Source: Eubacteriales bacterium (lineage in GTDB: Bacteria > Bacillota > Clostridia > Christensenellales > UMGS416). Taken from it: DNA of 46,822 nt. Shown one piece after another: positions 8,787 through 22,318 of the stretch. The position numbers were made by a program, and so were the translations under genes. A model generated the notes under the pieces. The model saw only the letters and a program-made list of their open reading frames with translations, was not told the origin of the DNA and did no database searches. Position 1 is the first letter of the stretch; each line of letters begins with the position of its first letter. The DNA lies in NCBI GenBank assembly GCA_028693155.1, contig JAQUVY010000003.1:6195-53016 (forward strand), written 5' to 3'.

Positions 8787-10076
8787 ATGGCGGAACGGGA
8801 ACTGAAGGCCTTTTTGGAGGGTTTGTCCCCCGAGCGGCGGCAGAGATTGACCCAGCGTGTGACGCAGATCGTCGGGCACATCAAGAAAAAGGGACTCATC
8901 GACTATCAGGGCAAGCCCCGGCTGACGGGCTACGCCTACGGCGTGCTGTACGACTGGGATCTGTACTTTGAGAACCTCTTTTTGTCTTATTTGGGCGTAA
9001 GCCAATATTGCAAAAACGGCGTGGAGATCTTTTTGGATCAGCAGCTGCCCTGCGGGTTTATCGCCCGGGCGCTGGATCCCGAAGAGGGACCCCAATATCC
9101 GCGCGACCATTTCAAACCCTTTCTGGCGCAGATCGCCCTGCTGGGCGGCCGCATGGAGAAGGATTATTCCTGGCTGCGGGGCAATTATTATGAGCGGCTC
9201 ACAAGCTATGTGGATTACTGGCAGCGCTATACCGATCTGGATCACAACGGGCTGTCCTGCCGGGACAGCGCCGGGCATACGGGCATGGACAATCAGTATG
9301 CCCGCGCCGGGCGCGAGGGGGCGTTTTGCTGCGAGGGTGTGGATCTGAACTGCTACATCCTGCGCGAATTGGAGGCGATGGAGCAGCTGGCCGACGAGCT
9401 GGGGCTGCCCGGGGACGGCGCCAAGTTTCATGCCCGGGTGGAGAAGCTTCGCGCGGACATCCAAAGCACGCTGTGGAGCGAGGAAGACGGGTTTTATTTT
9501 GACCGCAATGAGCGCACCGGAGCGCGCATTCCCGCGCTAAGCGCGGCGGGCTTTATTCCGCTTTGGCTGGGGATCCCCGACGAAAAGCAGGCCGAGGCGC
9601 TCATCACCCGCCACCTGACCAATCCGGACGAGTTTTGGCGCCCCTACCCGGTGGCATCCTGGGCGGCGACCAATCCCGATTACCGGCAAAAACAAATTCA
9701 GGAGCTGGATCAGGGCTGCTGCAACTGGCTGGGCACCACCTGGGCGCCGGTCAATTATATGATCTTCCAGGGGCTGCGCCGGTATGGATACGATGCACTG
9801 GCCAAGGAACTGGCGGAAAAAACCTTTACCATGTGTCTGGATCTCAACCCGGTTACCCGGGAATACTACAATGCCGAGACCGGCGAGGGGATCGGTCTTA
9901 ATCCCTTCTTCGGGTGGTCGTCGCTGGGCTTGTTCCTGCTGCTGGAATACTATTTGGGTTATGACGCCAGCGATTTGACGCGGCAGGATGTTTTGCCGCT
10001 TGCTTCCCGGTATTTGGGCATTGATTATGAAGCCGTGCCGGCGATGGATCTGGGCGAAGTGGTGCGCTACGGCTGA
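8787..10076 (+). CDS. Trehalase-like / MGH1-like glycoside hydrolase (GH37/GH63-type (alpha/alpha)6 fold)
   Basis: ATG after ggaggaaag; YDWDLYFENLFLSYLG, SCRDSAGHTGMDNQYA, LDQGCCNWLGTTWAPVNYMIFQGL. Confidence 0.7.
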   Translation: MAERELKAFLEGLSPERRQRLTQRVTQIVGHIKKKGLIDYQGKPRLTGYAYGVLYDWDLYFENLFLSYLGVSQYCKNGVEIFLDQQLPCGFIARALDPEEGPQYPRDHFKPFLAQIALLGGRMEKDYSWLRGNYYERLTSYVDYWQRYTDLDHNGLSCRDSAGHTGMDNQYARAGREGAFCCEGVDLNCYILRELEAMEQLADELGLPGDGAKFHARVEKLRADIQSTLWSEEDGFYFDRNERTGARIPALSAAGFIPLWLGIPDEKQAEALITRHLTNPDEFWRPYPVASWAATNPDYRQKQIQELDQGCCNWLGTTWAPVNYMIFQGLRRYGYDALAKELAEKTFTMCLDLNPVTREYYNAETGEGIGLNPFFGWSSLGLFLLLEYYLGYDASDLTRQDVLPLASRYLGIDYEAVPAMDLGEVVRYG

Positions 10077-10079
10077 GTG

Positions 10080-10795
10080 TTGTTGCCGGCAGGGCGCTGG
10101 TCAAGGGGCAACTGCTCCTTGCAGGGGCTTTCTCTCGGTATGAACTATCCTGAGGAGGACTCGCCTCCGGCGGGGGCTAAATCCTTGTGCGGAAACAAGC
10201 CAAGTGCTGCAAGCGCGTTCGCTATTTGGGCATTCCTGCGGAATGCCCTATCGCTTCCGCGCGAGCCGTGTTTCGGCACAGCCGAAGCACTAGGATTGGG
10301 GGACGTTGTTGTATCACCGCTCCCGTGATTGTTGCCAAGGCAACAACACTGCGCTGGGCTTCCACGTGTTTTGGCAGCCAGTGCCGCTGGGGCGGCACTG
10401 GTTTGATGCGTCCCCCAAATCCCCCTAGCGACCCCCATTCCCCCTCCCATCTGGGGGTACCCCAGACCCCGGGAGCGTTTCGCCTGCGGCGAAACGCTCC
10501 CATTGCCCGCTCTCGGGAACGACGCCTTGGCCGTCCGCGCAGCCTCTCCCCGATGAAAGGGTCAAGGGATGCAATCCCTTGTGGAGGTTCTTGCTATCTC
10601 TTTTTTGCACCGCTCTTATATTGCCGCTTCACGGCAATACTGCGCTTAGTTTCAGCGTGTTTCAGCCGCCAGTGCCGCTTTAGCGGCACTGGTTAGGGAT
10701 GAAATCCCTTGCAGGTCTCTTGCTTTTTCGTTTATTCGCCGCTCCCGTGGTTTGAGCGCGTTTCAGTTGCCAGTGCCGCTAAAGCGGCACGGGTT
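10080..10795 (+). repeat. Mosaic intergenic repeat locus R3 (module A directly joined to C plus extra palindromes, no 78-bp array)
   Basis: About 380 bp match to R1 module A, about 190 bp match to module C, two extra CAGTGCCGC..GCGGCAC palindromes. Confidence 0.9.
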
Positions 10796-10894
10796 ATCTT
10801 ACAAAACTGTTAGACCGCCGTAAGCCGTTTCGATGGTACGCTGCCGCGCAGCGCCGTATCCTATAGGGGAAGACTGAAAAAGGAGCGGCGAAAA

Positions 10895-11530
10895 ATGAGC
10901 AAAAAGAAAAAGATGTGGATTTGTCTGGGTGCGGCAGCGGCGGCGATGCTGATCTGCGTGTGCGCAGCGGTCGCTCCCGTGGTGAGCCGCGGCTGGCATA
11001 TGTATGAGACAGCCATAGAGGAAAAGGGTGTGGACAGCCTCATCGCTTCGGTGCGCGGGCAGGAAAACTATGTGGCGCTGAAGGACATCTCGCCCGAGTT
11101 TCTTGAGCAGCTTTTGGCGTCTGAGGATCATCGCTTTTATGCGCACCCGGGCATTGACTTGCTCGCCATCGGCCGGGCACTGGTGCATAACGTGCTGGCC
11201 GGGCGCATGGAACAGGGCGGCAGCACCATCACCCAGCAGCTGGCGAAAAACCTGTACTTCTCCTTTGAAAAAACCGGAACCAGAAAGGTGGCCGAGTTGT
11301 TTGCGGCCTTTCGGCTGGAAAGCGTCTTGAGCAAGGACGAGATCCTGGAGCTGTACTGCAACGTGATCTATTTTGGCGAGGGGTGCTATGGTCTGCCCGA
11401 GGCGGCCGAGCATTATTTTGGAGTGCCCGCCGATACCCTCACCACCCAGCAAGCCGCGGCGCTGGTGCATACCATCAAAGCGCCCAGCCGCTATAACCCC
11501 AACGCACTGCGGCTGGCCATGGCCAACTGA
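10895..11530 (+). CDS. Monofunctional biosynthetic peptidoglycan transglycosylase (GT51)
   Basis: N-term TM; ASEDHRFYAHPGIDLLAIGRA, QGGSTITQQLAKNL, YCNVIYFGEGCYGLPEAAEHYFG. Confidence 0.9.
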   Translation: MSKKKKMWICLGAAAAAMLICVCAAVAPVVSRGWHMYETAIEEKGVDSLIASVRGQENYVALKDISPEFLEQLLASEDHRFYAHPGIDLLAIGRALVHNVLAGRMEQGGSTITQQLAKNLYFSFEKTGTRKVAELFAAFRLESVLSKDEILELYCNVIYFGEGCYGLPEAAEHYFGVPADTLTTQQAAALVHTIKAPSRYNPNALRLAMAN

Positions 11531-11543
11531 GGGGAGCGGCGAA

Positions 11544-11984
11544 ATGGTTCGGGAGGTGACACCCCTGGTTTTGGCGGCGCTGCTGGTACTGCTGCCGGGC
11601 TGCGTGGCGGTGGGCGCGGCGCAGACACCCAAGCTCTTCTGGCTGCGGGTGTGCAATGGCTGCGGCGAGAAAATCTCCGGTATCCGTTTTATATACGCGC
11701 TGAATGGGAAGCCCGTGGGCGATGGCTATATTGTCATGGCGGACGGGTCTGCCGTTCCGCAAGGCGAGGTGCTCAGCCGGGAGTTTATCCCTGAGGATTT
11801 TCCGGGCAATGCCGACCTGAGCGGTTTTTCCATTGCGTATCGGGTAATTATGCCCTCGGGAGAGGAAGTGCCTGTCGGCGATCGGGTGGCGTTTTGCGCC
11901 GGGTATGGGCGCGCGTACTCGTTGGCCTTGCGGGGCACGCGCGAGCAAGGCTTTTCCATCTCGCCAAACCATGACAAACCATAA
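11544..11984 (+). CDS. Putative lipoprotein of unknown function
   Basis: RBS gggag; signal with possible lipobox LLPGC; CNGCG motif. Confidence 0.55.
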   Translation: MVREVTPLVLAALLVLLPGCVAVGAAQTPKLFWLRVCNGCGEKISGIRFIYALNGKPVGDGYIVMADGSAVPQGEVLSREFIPEDFPGNADLSGFSIAYRVIMPSGEEVPVGDRVAFCAGYGRAYSLALRGTREQGFSISPNHDKP

Positions 11985-11990
11985 AAAAAC

Positions 11991-12022
11991 AGGCAGCCCG
12001 GGCATTTGCCCGGGCTGCCTTT
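11991..12022. terminator. Strong terminator in convergent intergene (mainly for minus-strand GH2)
   Basis: AGGCAGCCCGGGC-attt-GCCCGGGCTGCCT, 13-bp arms, with T run on the minus strand. Confidence 0.85.
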
Positions 12023-12039
12023 GCTGTAAAAAGAGGGGA

Positions 12040-13785
12040 CTATTCTTCCTCGATGGCCGCCTTGCGGGAATTGACGCGACGGAAAAATGCCGGGTCGAAT
12101 TTGGCGTGTCTGTCGTAGGTGTACAGGCCGTTGAGCTCCTGCTCAACATCGGTGAGCTGGGTGTAGCAAAAGGCGCAGACGTTGGGATTGTCCAGCAGCG
12201 CGGAGGTAAGGCCCTCGTAACGCGCCAAAAACTCCTCGCCGCTTTGCGGACCCTTGCCGTAGCCCCAGCCGGTCTTGTTGTCCGGGTTCCAGGCGATGCC
12301 GCCGTATTCGCTGACAAAGTAGGGCTGGCCGCCGTAGGACTGGCGGGCGGGGAAGGTGTTGTGTTTGCCGCCTTCGGGGGCGTCCTTGCCGTAGTGCGCG
12401 GCAAAGACCTCGGGATTCTGCTCGTAATCATGAATGTCAAACACGTCGGTCACCACATGGAAGTTGCCCGAGGTGTCGATGACCGGGCGGGAATCGTCCA
12501 GCTGCTTGGTGGCCTGGTAGGTAATGGCCAGCACATCGTCGCACTGCCTGGTGCCGTCCATGTCCCAGGTTTCGTTAAAGGGGCACCAGCCAACCAATGC
12601 CGGGTGGCTGTAATCGCGCTTGACCTCCTCCAGCCATTCGGGCAGGAAAGCGGTGAGCCCCGCCGGCGTGGTGATGTCCAGCCCCCAGCTGCCCATTTCG
12701 CCCCACACCAGATAGCCCAGGTGATCCGCCCAGTACAGGAAGCGTTCCTCAAACACCTTTTGGTGCAGCCGGGCACCGTTGAAGCCCATGTCCATGCTGC
12801 GGGTAATGTCGGCCTTCAGCTCGTCGTCGCTGGGCGCCGTGTAAATCCCGGTGGGGTAAAAACCCTGATCCAAAATAAGACGCTGAAAAACGGCCTTGCC
12901 GTTGATGCGCAGCGCGCCGTCGCCCCAGCTTAAGGAACGCAGGCCGAAATAGCTCTGCACGGTGTCCAGCACTTCGCCGTCCCGCACCAGCTCCAGCGTA
13001 AGGTCATACAGCTTGGGCTGGCCGGGCATCCACAGCTCGCGGCGGGCAAGGGCCACGCGGGCTGTGACGGCGGCGCTGTCCGCGGCGCTTTCGCACGCAC
13101 CCACGGCCTGCCCTTCATAAAAGGCACGCACGCGCAGCGCACAGCCCGCGGCATTGCCCTTGATCTGCGCGCGGACGTCCAGTGCGGCGTTGGCGGCGTC
13201 GGGGGTCAGGCGCACATCCCCCAGATAGGTGGGGGACACGCACTCCATCCACACCGTTTGCCAAATGCCGGTGGTGCGGGTGTAATCGCAGTCATGAGAA
13301 AAATACTGGTCGCTTTGCTTGCCTCGGGGCTGGCGCCAGGAGCGCACGTCGTCCCGCGCGCATACGCAGATGACGTTTTCGCCGGGGATGAGCAGTGCGG
13401 TAATGTCCAAAGCAAAGGAAACATAGCCGCCCTTATGCGTGCCGGCCTTTTGGCCGTTTACCCACACATGGGCTTCGTAGTCCACCGCGCCGAAGTGGAG
13501 CAGCACGCGGTTGCCTGCCCAGCTTTCGGGCAGCGTGACCGCGCGGCGATACCACACCGCGGGCATAAAGTCGGTGTACTGCACGCCGGAAAGCGCGCTC
13601 TCCGGGCAAAAGGGCACATGGATCACGCCGCAAAGCGCGTCCCGCTCATAAAACTTGCGGGCAATGCCGCTGTCGCCGTGGTCGATCTCAAACTGCCAGG
13701 CGCCGTTTAAATTCATCCAGCTTTCCCGCACAAACTGCGGCCGGGGATATTCTGGCCTGTCCATAAGAGCAGCCTCCTGTTTCAT
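12040..13785 (-). CDS. Glycoside hydrolase family 2 (beta-galactosidase/beta-glucuronidase-like)
   Basis: LNGAWQFEID, VWVNGQKAGTHKGGYVSFALDIT, NGARLHQKVFEERFLYWADHLGYLVWGEMG, CPFNETWDMD. Confidence 0.9.
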   Translation of the reverse strand: MKQEAALMDRPEYPRPQFVRESWMNLNGAWQFEIDHGDSGIARKFYERDALCGVIHVPFCPESALSGVQYTDFMPAVWYRRAVTLPESWAGNRVLLHFGAVDYEAHVWVNGQKAGTHKGGYVSFALDITALLIPGENVICVCARDDVRSWRQPRGKQSDQYFSHDCDYTRTTGIWQTVWMECVSPTYLGDVRLTPDAANAALDVRAQIKGNAAGCALRVRAFYEGQAVGACESAADSAAVTARVALARRELWMPGQPKLYDLTLELVRDGEVLDTVQSYFGLRSLSWGDGALRINGKAVFQRLILDQGFYPTGIYTAPSDDELKADITRSMDMGFNGARLHQKVFEERFLYWADHLGYLVWGEMGSWGLDITTPAGLTAFLPEWLEEVKRDYSHPALVGWCPFNETWDMDGTRQCDDVLAITYQATKQLDDSRPVIDTSGNFHVVTDVFDIHDYEQNPEVFAAHYGKDAPEGGKHNTFPARQSYGGQPYFVSEYGGIAWNPDNKTGWGYGKGPQSGEEFLARYEGLTSALLDNPNVCAFCYTQLTDVEQELNGLYTYDRHAKFDPAFFRRVNSRKAAIEEE

Positions 13786-13822
13786 TTGGGTGATAGGTGC
13801 ATTATAATGCTATAAACAGCCA

Positions 13823-14716
13823 ATGAAAATAGAAAAAACGCATATTGAAGTGAGGATTATACGCATGAGGGAAGAGATCATCAGCTACGCCCCGCCCACG
13901 GCGCCCTTTCCCTTTTGGATCGAGATGACCGGGATCTCCTACTGCGACGGCAGCTATCACATCGCCCGGAAAAATTCCGGCGTTTGGGTGCTGGAATATA
14001 TCGAGCAGGGGCGGGGCGAGGTGCGCGTCAACGGCCGGGTCTTCACGGCCGGCCGGGGCGATGTATACCTGCTGCCCGAGGGCAGCGACCACGACTACAC
14101 CTCCTCCCGGGAGGAGCCCTGGGTCAAAAAATGGATCAACGCCCGCGGGCCGCTGTGCGGCGCGCTGTGCCGCGCCTACGGTTTGTCGGGGGTTTATCAT
14201 ATGAACGGCCCCGATCTGTCCGGGGAGTTTGACGCGCTGCGCGCCATGACCCGCGCCACGCCGGACGCGGCGGGTGCCGCCCGGGAGGGCGCGGTGCTGT
14301 TTCACCGGATGCTGCAAAAAATGGCCGCGTACGGCGCGGGCAAGGAGGAGAACGAGCCGGCCGGCGCGCTCAAGGCCTATTTGGAGGCAAGCTTGGAGCG
14401 GCCGGTGACGCTGGCGGATATGGCGGCGCACCTTTACCGCTCGCCTGCCCAGACCGTACGGCTGTTCCGCACGGCCTTTGGGGAGACGCCCTGCCGCTAC
14501 CTGCAGCAGCGCAGGCTGGAGGGCGCGGCGCTGCTGCTGGCGGGAACGCGCCTGCCCGTGCAGGAGATCGCCCGGCGGTTTTGCTTTGCCGACGCGCACT
14601 ACTTCGCCAACGTATTTCGCGGCAAATACGGCCTTACGCCCAGCGCCTATCGCAGGGGGAACCGCGTTTCGGCGCGCCCGGGAGGAAGCGCGCGCGGCGG
14701 CGCGCTTTCCCGGTGA
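13823..14716 (+). CDS. AraC family transcriptional regulator
   Basis: Cupin-like N-term; C-term HTH ...VQEIARRFCFADAHYFANVFRGKYGLTPSAYRR; divergent from GH2. Confidence 0.9.
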   Translation: MKIEKTHIEVRIIRMREEIISYAPPTAPFPFWIEMTGISYCDGSYHIARKNSGVWVLEYIEQGRGEVRVNGRVFTAGRGDVYLLPEGSDHDYTSSREEPWVKKWINARGPLCGALCRAYGLSGVYHMNGPDLSGEFDALRAMTRATPDAAGAAREGAVLFHRMLQKMAAYGAGKEENEPAGALKAYLEASLERPVTLADMAAHLYRSPAQTVRLFRTAFGETPCRYLQQRRLEGAALLLAGTRLPVQEIARRFCFADAHYFANVFRGKYGLTPSAYRRGNRVSARPGGSARGGALSR

Positions 14717-14827
14717 AACCGGCGGAAAGCTTTTGAAAAGTGAAATTTTGCGGAAAATGCCCGAAAAAGCAAGCCCTTCTTTTGGACACTCTTTGTAAAT
14801 TGCCTGAAAGGAATCGTGCCTGTGCGC

Positions 14828-14856
14828 TTGAAACCTGGCCCCCTATACGATATAAT
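14828..14856 (+). promoter_or_regulatory. Sigma-A-type promoter upstream of upp
   Basis: TTGAAA-17-TATAAT. Confidence 0.8.
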
Positions 14857-14861
14857 GCAAC

Positions 14862-14981
14862 GGAATAGGAGGTTATCTTCGGCGATGAGGATAGCGTGTT
14901 CCAATTATATATTCACGACCGGGCGAGGCGGAGCATGCGGGACATTCCCCGCAGAACCGGCGCGTCTGGTCATCTTTTTTT
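14862..14981 (+). ncRNA. Structured leader or small RNA with terminator-like 3' end upstream of upp
   Basis: Hairpin 14862-14902; long stem 14917-14971 (GACCGGGCG..CGCGTCTGGTC) with internal TGCGGG-CCCGCA hairpin, then T run 14974-14981. Confidence 0.5.
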
Positions 14982-15042
14982 ATTGCGGCGTTCCGCAGTG
15001 ATTCTTTCGGCGGCAGAATGCTCTGCCGGCGCAAACTTATGA

Positions 15043-15684
<642 letters not shown>

Positions 15685-15717
15685 GTCTTTCCCAACATTA
15701 CAAAGGGAGGTATCACC

Positions 15718-16032
15718 GTGCAGGAGGATATCATCACCAGAATTCGCCAGGCCGAGCAGGAGGCCGCCGCGCTGCGTGAGCAGGGGCAGGCTCAGGCTCG
15801 TGACCTGACTCGCGCCGCGTCTCAGCAGGCCGAGGAGGCACAGGCAACCTCTGCCCGCGCGCTGCGCCAGGAGGTCAAGACCATGCAGGCGCAGGCCTTT
15901 GACCGGGCGCAGACCCAGGCCGCCGACGACGTGGCAGCCCATGCCCGTGCGCTTCAGCAGGACGACCCTGCCGCCCGCGAGCGGGAGGATCAAGCCGTGC
16001 GCGCGGTGCTGGAAAGGATCGTGAAGGGATAG
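15718..16032 (+). CDS. V/A-type ATPase peripheral stalk subunit (H/G-like)
   Basis: Short coiled-coil protein, GTG start, first gene of the V-ATPase cluster. Confidence 0.7.
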   Translation: MQEDIITRIRQAEQEAAALREQGQAQARDLTRAASQQAEEAQATSARALRQEVKTMQAQAFDRAQTQAADDVAAHARALQQDDPAAREREDQAVRAVLERIVKG

Positions 16033-16033
16033 C

Positions 16034-18558
<2,525 letters not shown>

Positions 18559-18574
18559 GAAGGGAGGGCCCTTC

Positions 18575-19174
18575 ATGGCCGGAATCGACAACATCATCCA
18601 GACCATTCAAGCCGACGCGCAGACCGACGCGGCGCAGGCCGTGGAGGCCGCGCAGCAGCAGGCTGCTCACATTCGCGCGCAGGCTGATGCCAAGATCGCA
18701 GCGCAGCGCGAAGAGGCGCTGGCGCAGGCTCGCACCGAGTGCGAGGAGATCGCCAAGCGCGCCCGCGTTTCCGCTGATTTGGAAAAACGAAAAGACACCC
18801 TGGCGCATAAGCAGCAGCGCATCGACACGGTGTTTGCCCGTGTGCGCGAGGAGCTGGCCGCGCTGCCCCAGGAGGAATACGACGAGATGCTCTATCGCCT
18901 GGCTGTGGAGAACGCCCAGGGGGGCGAGGTTTTAATCCCCTGCCAGGAAGGGCGCGGCCCCAGCGCGGAGCTGGTGCAGCGCGTAAACGAAGCGCTGGAG
19001 AAGGCAGGGCGCAAGCCGCTGTCGCTCTCAGGAGAGGAACGCCCCATTTTCGGCGGCTTTATCCTGGCCAGTGGCGGTGTGGAGATCAACTGCTCGCTGG
19101 ATGCGGTGCTGCGCTTTTATCGCGGGGCGCTGGCAGGCGAAGTAGCCGAAATGCTCTTTGCAAAGGAGGCCTGA
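18575..19174 (+). CDS. ntpE: V-type ATP synthase subunit E
   Basis: Alpha-helical stalk protein, position in operon, C-term GGFILASGGVEINCSLDAVL. Confidence 0.9.
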   Translation: MAGIDNIIQTIQADAQTDAAQAVEAAQQQAAHIRAQADAKIAAQREEALAQARTECEEIAKRARVSADLEKRKDTLAHKQQRIDTVFARVREELAALPQEEYDEMLYRLAVENAQGGEVLIPCQEGRGPSAELVQRVNEALEKAGRKPLSLSGEERPIFGGFILASGGVEINCSLDAVLRFYRGALAGEVAEMLFAKEA

Positions 19175-19175
19175 C

Positions 19176-20150
19176 ATGCCTCAAGGCAGTTTGAATTATG
19201 CCGTTGCCCGGGTCAAATCCCGGGAGGGCAGGCTGCTCACGGCCGACCGGCTGGAGCGCATGGTGGACGCCCCCAGCGCCGAGGAAGCGCTGCGGCTGCT
19301 GGCGGAGACGGGCTACGGCGCCCAGGCCGGCGGTGATTATGAAAAGATGGCCGAGTGGGAGCTGGCGCAGGCCGCTTCCTTTGTGGAAAGCGTCACGCCC
19401 GACGAGCGGGTCACAGACCTGTTTTTGATGCGCGGCGATTATCAGAACATGAAAGCGGCTTATAAGATGCGCGCGCTGGGTGTCAATGCGCCCGAGGCGC
19501 TCACCCAGGTGAGCAAGTTTCCCCCGCAGCTGATGGTGGATACGGTGGCGCAGCAGAACTACGTGGTGCTGCCCGAGCATATGCAGGAGGCGACGGCTCA
19601 GGCCGAGCTGCTGCTGAGCACGGGGGTCGATCCCCGCGCGCTGGATCTGCTGTTGGACGGCGCGTGGCTGCGCTGGGCGGTGCAGCAAAGCCGCAAGGCC
19701 GACGCCTTTGTGCGGGAGTATTTTACCGCCATGACCGACTTTGCCAACGCCTCTTTGGTGCTGCGCGCTCCCCATATGGGGGAGGATGCGGAGTTCGTGC
19801 GCGGGCAGCTGACCCAAGGCGGCCGGGTGCCGCGCGAGCTGTGGCTGGCGCTGTACGCCCGGGAGGCCGAGGCGCTGGGCGAGCTGGGAAAGATCGACCG
19901 CGCGCTGGCCGTTAAGTTTGACGCCGCGCAAAACGGCGGCAAGCTGTGGGAATTTGAAAAATACCGGGATGATACGCTGCTGGACATGGCCAGAGACGGC
20001 CGCAGCGAGCTGTTTACCATCCGTCCGCTGGTGGGCTATTTGCTGGCCAAGGAGGCCGAGGCTCGCGCGGTGCGCATGGTTATGACCGCCAAGAGCAACC
20101 GCATACCCCGGGATATTTTAAGAGAAAGGCTGCGTGGGCTGTATGTCTAA
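19176..20150 (+). CDS. ntpC: V-type ATP synthase subunit C
   Basis: YAVARVKSREGRLLTADRLERMV, LVGYLLAKEAEARAVRMVMTAKSNRIPRDILRERLRGLYV. Confidence 0.93.
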   Translation: MPQGSLNYAVARVKSREGRLLTADRLERMVDAPSAEEALRLLAETGYGAQAGGDYEKMAEWELAQAASFVESVTPDERVTDLFLMRGDYQNMKAAYKMRALGVNAPEALTQVSKFPPQLMVDTVAQQNYVVLPEHMQEATAQAELLLSTGVDPRALDLLLDGAWLRWAVQQSRKADAFVREYFTAMTDFANASLVLRAPHMGEDAEFVRGQLTQGGRVPRELWLALYAREAEALGELGKIDRALAVKFDAAQNGGKLWEFEKYRDDTLLDMARDGRSELFTIRPLVGYLLAKEAEARAVRMVMTAKSNRIPRDILRERLRGLYV

Positions 20151-20481
20151 GATTGCTGTGGTAGGCCCGCGGGACTCGGTGCTGGGCTTTAAAGCCCTGG
20201 GTCTGGAAGCGGTATACGCCCAAGACGCCGCCGAGGGAGAAAAGTCGGTGAACAAACTGGCGCGCGAGGGCTGCGCCATCATCTTTGTTACCGAGCGCCT
20301 GATTCAGGATATGCCCGCCGTGGTGGAGCGTTATCAAAACGAGCTGACGCCCGCCATCATCCCCATCCCCGACAACAACGGTTCCATCGGGTACGGGATG
20401 CAGGTGCTGCGCGCCAACGTGGAAAAGGCGGTGGGCTCCAACATCCTGCTGGATCAGCCGCAGGAAGAGGAACAGATCTAA
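20143..20481 (+). CDS. V-type ATP synthase subunit F
   Basis: IAVVGPRDSVLGFKALGLE, IIFVTERLIQ; overlaps C gene. Confidence 0.93.
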   Translation: MSKIAVVGPRDSVLGFKALGLEAVYAQDAAEGEKSVNKLAREGCAIIFVTERLIQDMPAVVERYQNELTPAIIPIPDNNGSIGYGMQVLRANVEKAVGSNILLDQPQEEEQI

Positions 20482-20545
20482 ATGAGACGATGCGCGCCGG
20501 CTGCAAGCGCCGGTGAATACTTCAGATAAGAGGGTGACAAGAGGG

Positions 20546-22318
20546 ATGACCGCACGAATCGTGAAAGTTTCCGGCCCGCTCATTGTGGCCGAGGGCATGG
20601 CCGACGTCAAAGTCTATGACGTGGTACGCGTGTCCAAAGAGCGCCTTATCGGCGAAGTCATCGAGCTTCGCGGCGACCGCGCTTCCATCCAGGTATACGA
20701 GGAGACCTCGGGCCTAGGCCCGGGCGAACCGGTGGAAAGCACGGGGATGCCCCTGTCGGTGGAACTGGCCCCCGGCTTGATTGAGGGGATCTTTGACGGC
20801 ATTCAGCGCCCGCTGGTGACCATCCGCGACACGGTGGGTGAGCGCATCAGCCGGGGCATTGAGCTGCCGTCGCTCAGCCGGGATAAAAAGTGGGATTTTC
20901 AGCCCCGCGCCAAGGTGGGCGACCGCGTGTCAGGCGGGGATATTTTAGGCGTGGTGCAGGAGACGGCGCTGGTGGAGCATCGGGTCATGGTGCCGCCGAA
21001 TGTGGCCGGTGAGGTGACCTGGGTGTATGCAGGAGAGGCCACCATCACCGAGCCCATCGCCCGCCTGAAGAAGGACGACGGCAGCGAGATCGAGCTGCCC
21101 ATGCTGCAGCGTTGGCCGGTGCGTATCGGCCGGCCTTACGCCACCAAGCGCGCGCCTGCCGAGCCCATGGTGACCGGTCAGCGCGTCATTGACACGTTTT
21201 TCCCGGTGGCCCAGGGCGGCGTGGCCGCAGTGCCCGGCCCCTTCGGCTCGGGCAAGACGGTGGTGCAGCATCAGCTGGCCAAATGGGCCGAAGCCGACAT
21301 CATCGTTTATGTAGGCTGCGGCGAGCGTGGCAACGAGATGACCGACGTGCTGATGGAGTTCCCCCAGCTGCGTGACCCGCGCTCGGGCGAGCCTCTGATG
21401 AAGCGCACGGTGCTCATTGCCAACACGTCGGATATGCCGGTGGCGGCGCGCGAAGCGTCCATCTATACCGGCATCACCATTGCGGAGTATTTCCGCGACA
21501 TGGGCTATCGCGTGGCCATCATGGCCGACTCCACCTCGCGCTGGGCGGAAGCACTGCGTGAGATGTCCGGCCGTCTGGAGGAAATGCCCGGTGAGGAAGG
21601 CTACCCCGCCTATTTGTCCTCCCGTCTGGCCGAGTATTACGAGCGCGCGGGCATTGTGAAGTGCCTGGGCAGCGAAGGGCGCGAGGGTGCCATCAGCGCC
21701 ATCGGCGCGGTGTCGCCTCCCGGAGGCGATATTTCCGAGCCGGTCACGCAGAACACGCTGCGCATCGTCAAGGTGTTCTGGGGGCTGTCTGCCCAGCTGG
21801 CCTACAGCCGCCACTTCCCCGCCATCGATTGGCTGCAGAGCTATTCGCTGTATACCGACCGCCTGAGCGCCTGGTATACCGAGCAGGTGGGCCCCGAGTG
21901 GAACGCCATGCGAAACGAGGCCATGGCCTTGCTGCAGCAGGAAAGCGAGCTGCAGGAGATCGTGCGTTTGGTGGGCGTGGATGCGCTGTCGCTGCGCGAC
22001 CGTCTGGTGCTGGAGACCACCCGATCCATCCGCGAGGACTATCTGCACCAAAACGCCTTTGACGAGGTGGATACCTACACGTCGCTGACCAAGCAGGAAA
22101 AAATGCTGGGACTCATTCTGGATTTCCACCATCAGGCTGACGACGCGTTGGATGCCGGCGCTTATTTCCGCGACATCACCAAGCTGCCGGTGCGCGAGAA
22201 GATCGGCCGCGCCAAGTATATCCGCGAGGAAAACCTGAGTGAATTTGACGACATCCAGCGGCAGATCCGTACCGAGATCGGCGAGCTGCTGGCAGCGGGA
22301 GGACTGAAGGATGCTTAA
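20546..22318 (+). CDS. ntpA: V-type ATP synthase catalytic subunit A
   Basis: [17 protein letters not shown] Walker [50 protein letters not shown]. Confidence 0.98.
   Translation: MTARIVKVSGPLIVAEGMADVKVYDVVRVSKERLIGEVIELRGDRASIQVYEETSGLGPGEPVESTGMPLSVELAPGLIEGIFDGIQRPLVTIRDTVGERISRGIELPSLSRDKKWDFQPRAKVGDRVSGGDILGVVQETALVEHRVMVPPNVAGEVTWVYAGEATITEPIARLKKDDGSEIELPMLQRWPVRIGRPYATKRAPAEPMVTGQRVIDTFFPVAQGGVAAVPGPFGSGKTVVQHQLAKWAEADIIVYVGCGERGNEMTDVLMEFPQLRDPRSGEPLMKRTVLIANTSDMPVAAREASIYTGITIAEYFRDMGYRVAIMADSTSRWAEALREMSGRLEEMPGEEGYPAYLSSRLAEYYERAGIVKCLGSEGREGAISAIGAVSPPGGDISEPVTQNTLRIVKVFWGLSAQLAYSRHFPAIDWLQSYSLYTDRLSAWYTEQVGPEWNAMRNEAMALLQQESELQEIVRLVGVDALSLRDRLVLETTRSIREDYLHQNAFDEVDTYTSLTKQEKMLGLILDFHHQADDALDAGAYFRDITKLPVREKIGRAKYIREENLSEFDDIQRQIRTEIGELLAAGGLKDA

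Noticed and set aside
13786-13822. Divergent GH2/AraC arrangement
   Set aside because: Common carbohydrate-utilisation layout; no distinctive operator recognised.
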